Below, piece by piece: positions 39,761 through 51,033 of a stretch of DNA of 64,000 bases. The position numbers and the translations under genes were made by a program. Positions within the stretch are counted from its first letter, which is position 1, and the number at the start of each line of letters is the position of its first letter. Below the pieces are notes generated by a model, which saw only the letters and a program-made list of their open reading frames with translations, searched no databases and was not told the DNA's origin. Source of the DNA: Sporopachydermia quercuum (taxonomy: Eukaryota; Ascomycota; Sporopachydermiomycetes; Sporopachydermiales; Sporopachydermiaceae); assembly GCA_001599295.1 (NCBI GenBank), contig BCGN01000001.1:558001-622000 (forward strand), read 5' to 3'.

Positions 39761-41101
39761 TCACCAAGTACTAGGATGAGTAAATCCTTTAGACCTATAA
39801 AACTGATCAATTTCCTGTTTATGCATGCGATAAATCTTCATTGTCATAGCTGCGTCCTCTATTGAAGAATGCTCCCCTTTTTGAATACTCTCACCAAATA
39901 ACTCTCTAGCTAACGTTTTCAGACCAGGAGTATGTCCTTTGCTATACTGTTTGAAAGGAGTGTATAAAGAAGTATCTCTAATCATGTGTTTAGGATGTGA
40001 TAACTTCAATGCTGTCAAATCATTACTGATAGCATGTCCAACAAGTATTCTGTCCTTTATGAGCTCAGCAGTCAAACTCTGTGCTTCGAAAAATGGTATA
40101 GCCTCTCTCATATGAGAAGGTCGAATTCCACTAACCCAAGTTCTCCAGTTCACTACTCTTTTCCCTGGTTGAACATACTTATCAAGTACCACGTGTCCAT
40201 ATAAATTTACTATAGATACTCTTGCCAGTGCTGATTGTTCAGATCCTCTGTGACTTACCCCTACAAACTCGCAGTCGATTGCTAAGTATCTTCCTATTTT
40301 ATCTTCTTTGGGATGATAATCCCCGGAGTTTCCTTTTAATGGGATATCTTGTTTCTTCATAGGTGAAGATTCAGCTGACGTAGACACCTGTCGTTTCTAG
40401 TAATGTTAATAAAGCGAAGAAAAAAATGTTAACAAAGTAATGACAATAATCAGATAGATCTATTGATAGCCAATAATACAACATACCCTTGAGACATCTA
40501 AGTCTGAACTTGTTATTAATAGTGGATTTGGCAATGGAGCTTTCATTGTTGCTAGCTCCGAATTTTCCAGTCTCCTGCTGAAGTTCTTCTCAGAAATTAA
40601 TTGACTCTTAGTTGCAGCTTTACATTTACTGTTACCAGCACCAACAGGTGNATGCTTGTTGTCTTCATCTGATCCACTAGGACCAGGAACAATGCTACCA
40701 TGATTGCTGTCTTCTGTAGCTTTTTTCTTCTTAAGTTTATGCTTCCGTTTATTTTGTCCTTTTATACTCGCTGAAGCGTTTGGATCAGATAGCCTTTTTG
40801 TTTTTGATAGTGCTTCTATAGACGATTCAGCTTCTGTTATGTGCAAATATCCAACCCGTAAAACTTCAGGTTTGTCGCTATCATCAGGTTTCATACAAGA
40901 CTGTCCATTCTGAATCTTGCTCTTTTTCTTCTGCGATTTATTTTTATTTACAGGGGCCCCATTTTTTGGCTTCCCAGATTTCACTGAACTGCTATTTCCG
41001 TTTACATTCTTATTCTCCTTTGACTGACTGTAATCGTCGTTCTCTGCCTTTTGGCTTGCTTGTATTCTTTTCCAGTTCTGCAATAGGTTGATCTCTGCCA
41101 T
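39761..41101 (-). CDS. REX4: RNA exonuclease Rex4 (DEDDh family), two exons
   Basis: Exon 1 (40487-41101, 205 codons) and exon 2 (39761-40396, 212 codons including the stop) join in phase 0 at DVSR|KRQVSTS to give 416 residues. The donor is GTATGT and the acceptor TTACTAG. The N-terminus MAEINLLQNWKRIQAS has the NWKxLQ motif of Rex4. A Lys/Ser-rich linker with nuclear-signal runs follows. The 3'-5' exonuclease domain starts at YLAIDCEFVGV (catalytic D246 and E248), continues with GHAISNDLTAL (next Asp) and ends with HSSIEDAAMT (His and Asp), completing DEDDh. Rex4 is a nucleolar pre-rRNA processing factor involved in ITS1 cleavage choice. An in-frame ATG 60 codons upstream (41281) would add a segment without counterpart in the family, so 41101 is preferred. 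One undetermined base lies at 40651. Confidence 0.9.
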
Positions 41102-42684
41102 CTCGACGTTTGGCGTCCTACTCGTAAATACACTGGAAACCTCACGAGTTTGATAGAACCACAACCTTTTCCTTTGTAGTATCAAGACATTACTTCTCTC
41201 ACAATCACATCGAATAGCTTTGTTGATAGGTAGGAGGATGATTCTCCTTTGTACAGTGTCTATCAATTTTTTTTCAAACATTATGGTGAACTGAACTTTG
41301 TTTCTCAAATAGTGAGAAAAGCTTTATGTACCTAAAATGAGACACAATCCGGGAGGGAGCACTGGAGATAATTCGTGCAAGAGGGAAAATGGTGATAGTG
41401 CGGTGCAATAAAAGCAAAGAAGGAAATGACGAAGCACAATGACCGATTAAACAAGTTTAAATAAAGAGGAGATAAGAAGATTTAATAAGGAGAGGGTGGG
41501 AAGGGTCTTTTTTGCAGTTTGAATGGTGCAAGTTTGTGGTGAATTTGCCGATGATAAAGGAAAGACCGTCGGTGCTTTCTGATTTTGGGTAGGATATTGT
41601 TGAAGTTGTTAGAGTTAGAACAGCAGGTGAGCGTTCTGCTAAATGATCGGTGATATTATTTTTCTTTATTGGCTTGTGTTGTTGGAAATGCGTAAATAAG
41701 TGAACGGCATTTGGCGATGTACGCTTCAAAAAATCCTTTGGAAAGCGTGATGCCCAAGTTTGAGGTGAAATAAAGACCGATAGAAGATCGATTGCTTCCT
41801 TCCATTGTTTATTACATTTACCTTATTCCTAATTTGAGTATGAGATCCAACTAATTCCAAAATATGCTTCTGCAAACGACGTTTACGTAGAGTAAATACT
41901 AGTTTATTGCTGAATGAAAGAACGGGCAGAGTAAGAAAGAAATAGCCTTTCTCAATAATGCTGAGAATAAAACGGAAATGATGTAGAAATTAAAGTTGTT
42001 ACTTTTAGCTTTAAGTTCAACTTTAATTTGAAAGCACATGAGATATTTGAAACTCTGTATGTATGTCCCATCCTCAGAAAGACCTAAAAGATGCTATAAA
42101 TAAAAGTCGGACAAAAATCGATAAACTAAACCTGGTACTATATATTAGCTCCAGAAAGTACTAAAATTTGTACTCCCAACTAAAATTAATTCTATCCTAT
42201 TATCCAAATTCTCTTAATAAGTAATTTACCTATCAGGTAGGTTGCTTTGTGTCGTATAGAGTTTAACTTTCTGGCGATTATGCATGAAACCTTAATCAAA
42301 AGCGATTTTATTAGTAACTTAAATCTACTGCGTTCTTTATGGCGTATTACCTTATAATTTGTTCAGCATTACATTATTACTTAGGAGCAACATATCTCTT
42401 TACGAAAGATAATTTGATCCTGAAATAGATCTAAAACGTTATTCCTATGACATAGTATACTATTTAGTATAGTTTACGATAACCTATTGTACTGTTGTTC
42501 TACAGCTCTTCCTTTCATACCCTCAATCTTGACTTCCGTTCATACTATGTGAATTCTGTGATTTTTCACCTAGTACTTCATTTTTACTTACTCCTGATAC
42601 TTCAATGAAATACTCATAAGCTAATGTCATTTTACATCTTTTACTCTTCATGCTCGACTTTCAATCCTTCGTTCTTCAACCCCT
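41102..42684. other. Intergenic region, REX4 promoter and AVO1 3' side
   Basis: About 1.6 kb. A 90-codon minus-strand frame (41457-41729) has no recognisable content. Imperfect AT-rich palindromes such as TAGTATACTA near 42463 are visible. I found no ribosome-biogenesis PAC box upstream of REX4. Confidence 0.55.
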
Positions 42685-45600
42685 CTAGCTAATATTAGCT
42701 TTATACGCAGCAGCAATAATATTCAGCTTTTTAACAATCTCAGATGCCTCTTGAGCAGTAGGAGACTCCAAATCATACCGCTTGGGACCTCCAGNCTTCA
42801 TAATAACTATCTTGAAATGAGTCGGTGTTTTCCTTGATTGCTTACACTTATTGATCTGTCCCACATGGAAAGTTGTAGTCTTTGGCGATTCAAACCATGT
42901 TTTATCATCAGATGGCATAATATATACATATTCACCATCAATAGCTAAAACTCTTTCTTGACGGCCCACAAATGACATGGGCTGTCTTCTGTATACGAAA
43001 TAACGATAAAACTGATTAGGAATGGCCTGTTCCATAACTGCTCTTGACGGTTGAAAGCTTTCTGTATGAATGCCTCCCAGTCTTCTATTATTTCGATGGG
43101 TTCTATGAATATGGAAAGGATTTGATGTTGAAACTGTTCCTCCAAGGATATTTGTCATGCTTCTCTTATTTCTTGCATCTCCTTTCAGTTTCCATAAGTC
43201 TAAACCCGTATCATTAGCTTCTACTGTGTTCTGAATCGATTCTGTATAATTTTGCGTATTTCCAAGCTCCTGTTGTTGAATCGTGCGCTTAGATACTAGT
43301 TCAATAGCCAAACGATCTCCTTGAGCTATCGTAGAGATTTCAGAGTCTAGATCCAAAATTGCAACATGTCCCACTATCCTTAGAACATAATTATACACAT
43401 TGTAATTTCTATCCCGACATGCTTGTTCAAGTACTTCTCTTAAAGGTTTATTACCTTGGATGTAAATAGTAGTTGAATAATCATTAGATTGAGTTAAGGG
43501 ATACTCGTAAACTGCGATCTCCACAGGTTTTGACGTTGGCTGGCTATTCAATGGTGACGAAAGGTCCAATAAGTTATTCGTAGGAAGAGTAGCGTTGATA
43601 GGAAATATTTTATTCAGTTGTGCTGTTGCAGCAACGGTTGAACCAACAGTTGCACTACTCATATCTTCATTGTCAATACCAGCAGCAATACCATTGTTAT
43701 TATTATTTCCACGAGTAATTCTGTCATAGGTCTCACTCCTTCCACCACTACCTTCAACACCCTTATTACGATTTTCCCCTAGTTGGATAACAGGAATTCC
43801 AGGAGTCACTGCAGCATTCTCTTCAACTTGTTGTGGTGTTGCTCTTACTAACGTGAAATCCTTAAACCCATAACTAGTTATAGGCCGAAGCCTTTCTAAA
43901 GCCGGGAAATCATCGTCAGGTTCTCCTGTGTCTTCGTCTTCCACTATATGTAAATTCCATTGGTTGATGTCACACAGTTCTTCTGTTAATTTCGGCTCCC
44001 TATTCTCTTTACAATAAACATACAACGCGTAGCCAATAGTATCACATACTTTACAACCACGAGAAACAGTAATAGTCCAGTAGGGTTTATCATTAGAACT
44101 ATTGCTCTTGGGCATGAAGATCCTAAGAGTTTCACTGTTTGCTAATCCTGTACCATTGGCAAAGTTGTATCTTTCAAGTATTGAATGGATATTGTTTTCG
44201 GAAGAGCCTTTGAATAAAGCGGATAGCTGTGATTTGGTCAAAACCCGGTTGCCAGAGTTATTATTGTTATTACTACCAGAACCTGTGATAGAAACAGCTC
44301 CTTTGTCTAAACTTCCCAGCCTATCTCTGAATCTACCTGACTGAATAGAAGATAAAGAATACTTTCTTCTATCAATATTAGAGGTAGATTGCGCCCTATG
44401 TCTTTCTTCACAAGCTGAGTCTGAATCATCATCCTTTAGTTCCAGTACGGAGTTTTCTTCAGGAATGTTATTTACATTAGAAATAGAACGTAAGAAATGT
44501 GTGTTCAGTTGACTGAGAGAAGCATGTTTCTTCAAACTGATCGTTTCGCTATTAGATGATACAACAGAACTAGAGATAGGATTATTGTTATTTGTATCAT
44601 TGATACTGCTACCATTATTGGAAATACCATTAGCAATTTTACCATCTTCATACATTTGAGCAGGTAATCTCCTAAAAACCAACCCTTCAGGCTCTTCAGA
44701 GTACGCATCTGTTTCGGTGGCACTATCAAATGATCTAATAGTATTAGTGCTATGCCTTCTTTTCCTTCTAGTACCTATTCTACTATCTTTATCGAGGCCA
44801 GTATTACCTCCAGATTTCGAATTAGACCCTCTTCTGGATTTGGTATTATTATTACCAAAACCAGCTCCCGATATCCCACTTTCATATAAATCAACGGCTG
44901 AGGAGTCATTTGATATTATATGAAGGAGATCATCGCTTGTTTTACTAGCAGAGTCAGGTTTCTTACCATATTTGAATTTCAATGCAGCCTTTTTAAGCTC
45001 GGCTTCTACTAAACTGTCTTCATCATCACTGAAATTGGAATCAGAACCTGTTTCAAGGTCAACTTCGAAATCAGAGTCAATATAATCCACAGCTTCGCTA
45101 TCATACTGGTCTGCCATAGAATTATCTTCAAGATCGGTATCGAAATCAGTATCAAATTCTGAGTTACTATTGTTGCTATTGATATTTTTATTGTTACTGC
45201 TATTGTTAGTCTCATAGTTATTGCTATTGGTTGTACCGATTTTCTTATCATCGTCATCATCATCATCATCGTCGTCGTCGTCGTCATCTTCTCCATAGCT
45301 GTAATCATATTTATGATAAGAGCCAGTTTTAATAGTATTGATAGTGCTAGCACTGTTATTAGTATTAGTAGTACTATTACTATTGGTACTGCTACTATTA
45401 GCATTCGTACTATTGCCACTCTTACTATTATTGCTATTCTTAGTACGATCTAATATATTCAAGCCATTTAATATATTAGTACTATCAAACCTATTATTAT
45501 CGTTTCTCTCACCATATGGAACTTTTATTATATTATCAATAGTAGAATTAGCAGTCCTCAACAATCCTAAATCATCAGAATTAATATTGTTTCTAGTATT

Positions 45601-46857
45601 GTTGTTGCTTATTCTGTAACTATTAGTATCACTTGAAACCATACTATTAGAGTCAAGACTGTCATTAGAACTTTCAACATCACGACCAGATTCACGTTTT
45701 TGATGTTTATTTGCCATTGGAAGCTTCAAATGGTTGAAAAAACCAATAGCAGATTCTTTCTCTTTCTCTTTCTGCTGTGCATGATGAGGATGACCAGTTG
45801 AGTTCCCAGTAAGCCTTTCAGTATCACGAGATATCGTCGATACAGGACTAGCAGTAGATTCAGTACTGTTTGTAGTATTTGCATGGTTATTTGTTGAATG
45901 AATCGAATCACCACTGCTATTTGAACCAAAATGAAATACTCGTGCTAAGCCTTTCCCTGATGGTTTCAGCTTTTGAGATGACTTAGCTACAATAGTGGCA
46001 GATGAGCTGGTTTCATATGCAGGTGGTCTTTTCTTCAGTTGCTTTGTTCTATCAGCGTTTCTGTTATTGCTGTTGATGTTGTTGAGGTGATTAAAGACGC
46101 TATCAATATCCATGGCATTGTAATTGCAATTGTTATTGTTATTATTAGCTTTCATAGAAGTACTGAACATATCATCACTATCAGTATCAGTTGTAGTAGA
46201 TGTACTGATACTAAGTTCACCAGTATTCGATCTTGATATCCTTCTTACAGGTCTTTCAGAAGAATTGATGATGCTGTTGCTATTCTTGCTATTCTTCCTT
46301 TTACTTAAAACTAGTTGATTGTCGTTCTTGTTTTCAAACGTCGAATTATCAGCCTGAATGACATTTGTTGCTGTGATGTTACTACTACAAGATATATTGT
46401 CATCTTCTTCACCTTCAGAAATAGTGAAATTCACAGTTTGATCTCCGCTTTTTCTCTCTGTTTCAGAAATTGTTGTCATACTCTGTTTTTCTTTGATATT
46501 ACCAATGCTCCTTTTGGTGATTGGCTTACGTCTTTCTTGTCTATTCAAAACATCTTCGGACCTGAAAGCCAAAATCGGAGGAGAATCACATTTCTGCAAA
46601 GCCTCAGCATAGCTAACAGGTAGAATATTTATATTGGATGGAACAGCAATTCCATCGTCGTTGATAGTTGAATATTGCTCAATAACAGATAGACCAATGC
46701 CATCATTGCCTGATTGGAGGTACGAGCCTCTTAAATAGTTAACCAAAGTGCTGGGTAGAGTGTTAGTAAGAAATGAACAAAAGAAGGAAAACTAGGAAAA
46801 ACGGCCGAGTTTTGTGAATTGTGTTGATACTTACAGTTTATCTAAACCCAAAGACAT
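42685..46857 (-). CDS. AVO1: TORC2 subunit Avo1 (SIN1 family), two exons
   Basis: A tiny exon 1 (46835-46857) gives MSLGLDK plus two bases. Exon 2 (42685-46750) continues LTLVNYLRGSYLQSGND. The 84-bp intron has donor GTAAGT, branch TTACTAAC and acceptor CCCAG. Exon 2 alone has no ATG near its 5' end. The product is 1362 residues. The N-terminal helix LTLVNYLRGSYL matches VLNELRAQFL of S. cerevisiae Avo1. Low-complexity Asn/Ser/Thr sequence fills residues 60-850 and includes 14 consecutive Asp. The CRIM domain lies at about 895-975 (VEDEDTGEPDDDFPALERLR, then ITSYGFKDFTLVRA, closely like human SIN1). A Ras-binding-like fold lies at about 1085-1160 and a C-terminal PH domain at about 1243-1360. 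Avo1 recruits Ypk/AGC substrates to TORC2 and binds plasma-membrane phosphoinositide. One undetermined base lies at 42795. Confidence 0.93.
45247..45288 (-). repeat. Poly-aspartate codon repeat in AVO1
   Basis: Fourteen consecutive GAT/GAC codons in the disordered region of Avo1. GAT and GAC occur in blocks rather than at random, which suggests recent slippage expansion. Confidence 0.8.
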
Positions 46858-47713
46858 ATTGAGATGGACTTGTTGCTATCTTTTGCACGTTGATAACAAT
46901 GGATTATGATTTGTGAGAAGTAGGCGATGACCTTAGAGTAAATTATAGAAGGTAAGACTCGCTTAAAATAACAGCGCTTTCTCGGACAGCTTCTTGTATA
47001 GTTCTTCTTTCTGTAATNAATATAGTAGCGCCATAATTATTAGCAGACTATTTTCAGAACTGGTTAATGAAAAATGAAAAATGATGAAAATATGTTTTGT
47101 TTGTAGTGGGAATCAGGCATTTGATTGAATAGAAGCAAAACTAAATTGAACTCACAATGCAAGCAAGGTAGTTTATTGCACACATTCGCTAGTAGCCATG
47201 ATATTTACCTAAATATCATAATCAACCACAACAAATAACAACGGAAATATATATTAGTTCTTCTTAACTATCGTTGAGAATTGCCAACATCAAGAGGAAA
47301 AATACTACTAATAATGATAGGTAAACATGGCGATGATAAGCCAAGATTATAATATGCACTAAGACGTACTTACCTGCGGATATATGCATATTTGATGCAA
47401 ATGTACAATAATGCATACAAATGCAAAAAGTATAACTTTAACCTATTAGCCTACCATACTTAAATGTACTTCCTGAATAATAAATAAAATATCACATAAT
47501 AATTTTTCCATTTATCCTTCTCCTTTTGAACAACACGCACTATTTAGTTTTTCAATTGTTTACTCATTAGCATTCAATTTGAAATATTTAGTTACTCCAA
47601 TTAATTTTTCATATTCGTTCTCTTTTTTTGTTGCTTCCTTAAATAAACTACAACTATTCTTGCAACAATCATTGTACGCACTGTTTAATTACAGCCGCAG
47701 AATTGCAACAACA
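46858..47713. other. Divergent promoter region, AVO1 and PMT4
   Basis: 856 bp between two starts pointing apart. Several ATGCAT/ATGCAAAT-like words cluster at 47388-47428. The frame of PMT4 is open back to 47579 but contains no ATG there. No other gene is seen. Confidence 0.6.
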
Positions 47714-50122
47714 ATGGCAGGAAAAACAAAAAAAGAGGTCCGAAAGGCCTCATCTGGGCATCATAATGAGAAGACCTATCACCGGAATGATCAACTAAAT
47801 AGCACCAAAAACCACAATAAAATAAGCAAAGAAGAGCCAGAGAAGGAAAGCGTGGATTTGCTTGGGGAAATTGATAAAAACGAGCATAACAACGACGATA
47901 AAGCATTTCATATCACAGCATTAGTGCTAACGGTGCTATCGTTTGCTACTAGATTCTACAGAATAGATCATCCAGACTCAGTTGTATTTGATGAAGTTCA
48001 TTTTGGTAAATTTGCATCCTACTACTTACAAAGAACCTATTTTTTTGATCTCCATCCACCATTTGCAAAATTACTCATTGCATTTGTTGGCTATATCATT
48101 GGATATAATGGGGATTTCAAATTCGAGAGTATTGGTGATAATTATATCCGCAATAATGTTCCTTATCTTGCATATAGAAGTTTAGAAGCGTTTCAAGGTG
48201 CTATTACTGTTCCCATTGTTTTCTATACTATGAAAGAATCAGGTTTTGGTTTACTTTCAAGCATTTTGGCTGCTTCAATTGTTTTATTCGATAACGCACA
48301 TATTACAGAAACTAGACTTATATTGCTTGATGCCTCTTTAGTTATTTCGGTTGCTGCCTCTTTATACTGTTATGTCAAATTCTCACAACAGAGATATGAA
48401 CCTTTCAGTTTCAGCTGGTGGAAATGGCTTGCTAGTACTGGATTTTGGTTATCGTGCGTAATGAGCACTAAATACGTCGGGGCCTTCACTTTCTTAACTA
48501 TTGGTATTGCTGTTATAGTTGACTTATGGAATTTATTAGACCTGGAAGCTGGCTTGTCACTGAGAAAATACATTAAACAATTCTTCAGCAGATTTTATCT
48601 ATTAATTCTTTTCCCATTCTGCATTTACCTTGGCTGGTTTTATATCCATTTTGCTATACTATCAAAATCAGGTCCGGGTGATTCATTTATGTCCTTACCT
48701 TTCCAAGAGACTTTAGGGGATAGTATGTTAGCCAAAGAAGCAAAAACAGTAAACTTTTATGATACTGTATTAATCAAACACAAAGAAACTGGTGCTTTTC
48801 TTCACTCTCATCTTTATAATTACCCTCTCAGATATGATGATGGAAGAGTGTCAAGCCAAGGCCAACAAGTTACTGGTATTCAATATGATAATCTAACAGA
48901 CAGATTATCAGATGCCAACTCCTATTGGCAGATATTACCTGATTCTGATGACAAATTTGCTGAAAATGATAAATTGGGCCATCCTGTTAGATTAGACGAT
49001 AGGGTTCGTCTTAAACACGTCGCTACTGGTACATATCTTTTGACGCACGATGTAGCATCTCCATACTACCCTACTAACGAAGAATTTACTTGTGTATCAG
49101 AGGAAGTTGCCTCGGGCCCAAAATATTCGGATACTTTGTTTGATATTAGACCATCTGCTAAGAAATCTAGAGGTGTCTTGAAAACTAAAGGAATCAATTT
49201 TCGACTGGTTCATACTAACACCAAGGTTGCTATGTGGTCTGATAAGAGACCTTTACCAGATTGGGGCTATGGCCAGCAGGAAGTTAACGGAAAGAAGGCG
49301 CAAAAGGATTCAGCCAATTTATGGGTTTTTGATGAAATCATTGGCCTCAATGATGCCAGAGCTGAATATAGACCTAAGAAGGTTAAGACATTGCCATTCA
49401 TTAGTAAATACCTTGAATTGCAAAAGAGTATGTTTGAACATAATAACAAGTTATCAAAAGAACATCCTTATGCTTCTAATCCTATCATTTGGCCATTTAA
49501 TCTTAAAGGTGTTTCATTCTGGACAGAAGCAGATAGCAAGTCTCAGATTTACTTCTTAGGCAATTATGTTGGTTATTTCCTAGAAACAACTCTGGTGCCT
49601 GTGTTCTTAGTTTTTGTATTGGTAGATCAATTAGTACGCAAAAGAGGAATTGATTTGTTTACTGCCACTGCAAGAAACAAGCTATACAATTCGATTGGAT
49701 TTTTCTTCATTGGTTGGTGTACACATTATTTCCCATTCTTTTTAATGGGAAGACAGTTATTTCTCCATCACTATTTTTCAGCTCATTTAATTGCTGCAAT
49801 GTTTGCTGGTGGTATGATTGAATTCTTGTTTGCTGATAAGTTTAATCCTCAGGGATTAGATAGATTCTTAGGCGTTGTGAGCTTCAAGACTTCTATGAAG
49901 CTATCATCACTTGTATCATACACTAAGAAACCTAAACAAAGATTGTATATTGGCAATGAAGCAAATAGGAATATCTATTATATTTTGGTTGTGGGAATAA
50001 TTGTGGCATTGATTGCTTGCTTCTTGTATTATTCTCCTTTAACGTATGGAACTCCTGGTTTAACTCCAGCACAAGTTCAAGCAAGACAATGGTTCAATGT
50101 GCAACTACATTTTGCTAAATAG
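47714..50122 (+). CDS. PMT4: Dolichyl-phosphate-mannose protein mannosyltransferase Pmt4
   Basis: An 802-residue multispanning ER enzyme (GT39) that transfers mannose from Dol-P-Man to Ser/Thr of secretory proteins, starting O-mannosylation. The first luminal loop has SVVFDEVHFGKFASYYLQRT with the catalytic Asp-Glu pair, then FFDLHPPFAKLLIAF. The middle luminal part carries MIR repeats (TVLIKHKETGAFLHSHLYNY, VRLKHVATGTYLLTHDVASP, INFRLVHTNTKVAMWS). The C-terminal membrane block contains WCTHYFPFFLMGRQLFLHHY. Along its length it matches Pmt4 (SGPGDSFMSLPFQETLGDS, MFEHNNKLSKEHPYAS) rather than the Pmt1 or Pmt2 subfamilies. Pmt4 acts as a homodimer, mainly on membrane-anchored proteins. The start is the ATG at 47714, since the longer open frame begins only with TTG. 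Two CTG codons (48560 and 49205) fall on conserved leucines. Confidence 0.95.
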   Translation: MAGKTKKEVRKASSGHHNEKTYHRNDQLNSTKNHNKISKEEPEKESVDLLGEIDKNEHNNDDKAFHITALVLTVLSFATRFYRIDHPDSVVFDEVHFGKFASYYLQRTYFFDLHPPFAKLLIAFVGYIIGYNGDFKFESIGDNYIRNNVPYLAYRSLEAFQGAITVPIVFYTMKESGFGLLSSILAASIVLFDNAHITETRLILLDASLVISVAASLYCYVKFSQQRYEPFSFSWWKWLASTGFWLSCVMSTKYVGAFTFLTIGIAVIVDLWNLLDLEAGLSLRKYIKQFFSRFYLLILFPFCIYLGWFYIHFAILSKSGPGDSFMSLPFQETLGDSMLAKEAKTVNFYDTVLIKHKETGAFLHSHLYNYPLRYDDGRVSSQGQQVTGIQYDNLTDRLSDANSYWQILPDSDDKFAENDKLGHPVRLDDRVRLKHVATGTYLLTHDVASPYYPTNEEFTCVSEEVASGPKYSDTLFDIRPSAKKSRGVLKTKGINFRLVHTNTKVAMWSDKRPLPDWGYGQQEVNGKKAQKDSANLWVFDEIIGLNDARAEYRPKKVKTLPFISKYLELQKSMFEHNNKLSKEHPYASNPIIWPFNLKGVSFWTEADSKSQIYFLGNYVGYFLETTLVPVFLVFVLVDQLVRKRGIDLFTATARNKLYNSIGFFFIGWCTHYFPFFLMGRQLFLHHYFSAHLIAAMFAGGMIEFLFADKFNPQGLDRFLGVVSFKTSMKLSSLVSYTKKPKQRLYIGNEANRNIYYILVVGIIVALIACFLYYSPLTYGTPGLTPAQVQARQWFNVQLHFAK

Positions 50123-50965
50123 GTTGACAGGCTGATGAGTCGATTAGTCAAATGAATTATGATTATTAAGATATACACTGAGTTGAATGAGATGCATATG
50201 TTACTTTGGAATTGATGTTTGAAATCTGAATGTAGAACCTACTAGTCAAATTCAGTAACACTCATACAGCTATATGATTTGTTTCCTCACGGCTAAACCA
50301 ATTGTAGCAGCATATTGTAGCTAATTTCTACCCATTGAGTATTGTAAGATATTTGAAGGATTCTACAGGTTTCCTACGAAAGTGTTCACCGAAAAAGATT
50401 AGTACTACTGCTATCTCTTAAGTCTTAGTATTCACAATCCTTAATCCACACCATGGCCCACACGACTTGATTAGTCCCAACTTACTTTTCCTAATAACAT
50501 CAAAAACAATTCTCAAAATGTTTTTACCAAATGTTCTTCTCACATGTGCTCTCATTTAAGTTGTAATATATGAGAAGTTATAATCACTTTTGATGTATGA
50601 TCAGATAAATGAACAATACTAACTCCATTCCTTCCATACTAATAAAGTTTGTAAGTTATATGCATATTCATGCATAAAATTCACATGTAAAGATCTCCTT
50701 TTTAATTTATTAGGAACCTGAAACCTTATTTATCACTTTATTTCCCAAACAAATCATAAATTCTGACTAATGATTTAAGTTCAATCAGGTTAATCAGTAA
50801 GGCAAATTTAACATGATTCATCTCTTGCTTATTATGACAGGTAGTAACTATTAGAAGTGTTTGATTTATCATTCATTATTGGGATCTGGTAAGAGCTGGC
50901 CGAGGAAATTGATATTCAGATAGGTGAACAGTTGAACAGTTGAATTTGAGATTATTTTATGGAAG
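50123..50965. other. Intergenic region, PMT4 3' side and PDI-like promoter
   Basis: 843 bp, AT-rich, no gene seen. It ends with an overlapping upstream ATG seven bases before the PDI-like start. Confidence 0.6.
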
Positions 50966-51033
50966 ATGAAGTTTCAAGGAGTAATATTGTTGACCAGTTT
51001 ATTGGTCTTCCTATCGACTGTATTAGGTGGTAG
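50959..51033 (+). promoter_or_regulatory. Overlapping upstream ORF at the PDI-like start
   Basis: An ATG at 50959 opens a 24-codon frame that overlaps the true start (50966) in another frame and ends with TAG at 51031-51033. Its -3 base is T, a weak context. The main ATG has A at -3, so leaky scanning is likely. Confidence 0.45.

Noticed and set aside
41457-41729. 90-codon minus-strand frame between REX4 and AVO1
   Set aside because: No recognisable motif and no splice signals that would connect it to either neighbour.
46746-46750. Start of AVO1 at 46746 as a single-exon gene
   Set aside because: The codon there is TTG. The upstream 23-nt exon gives an ATG and a better family N-terminus.
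47368-47375. ACTTACCT, identical to the 5' end of U1 snRNA
   Set aside because: The expected U1-70K loop and following stems are missing. It is also simply the complement of a GTAAGT word.
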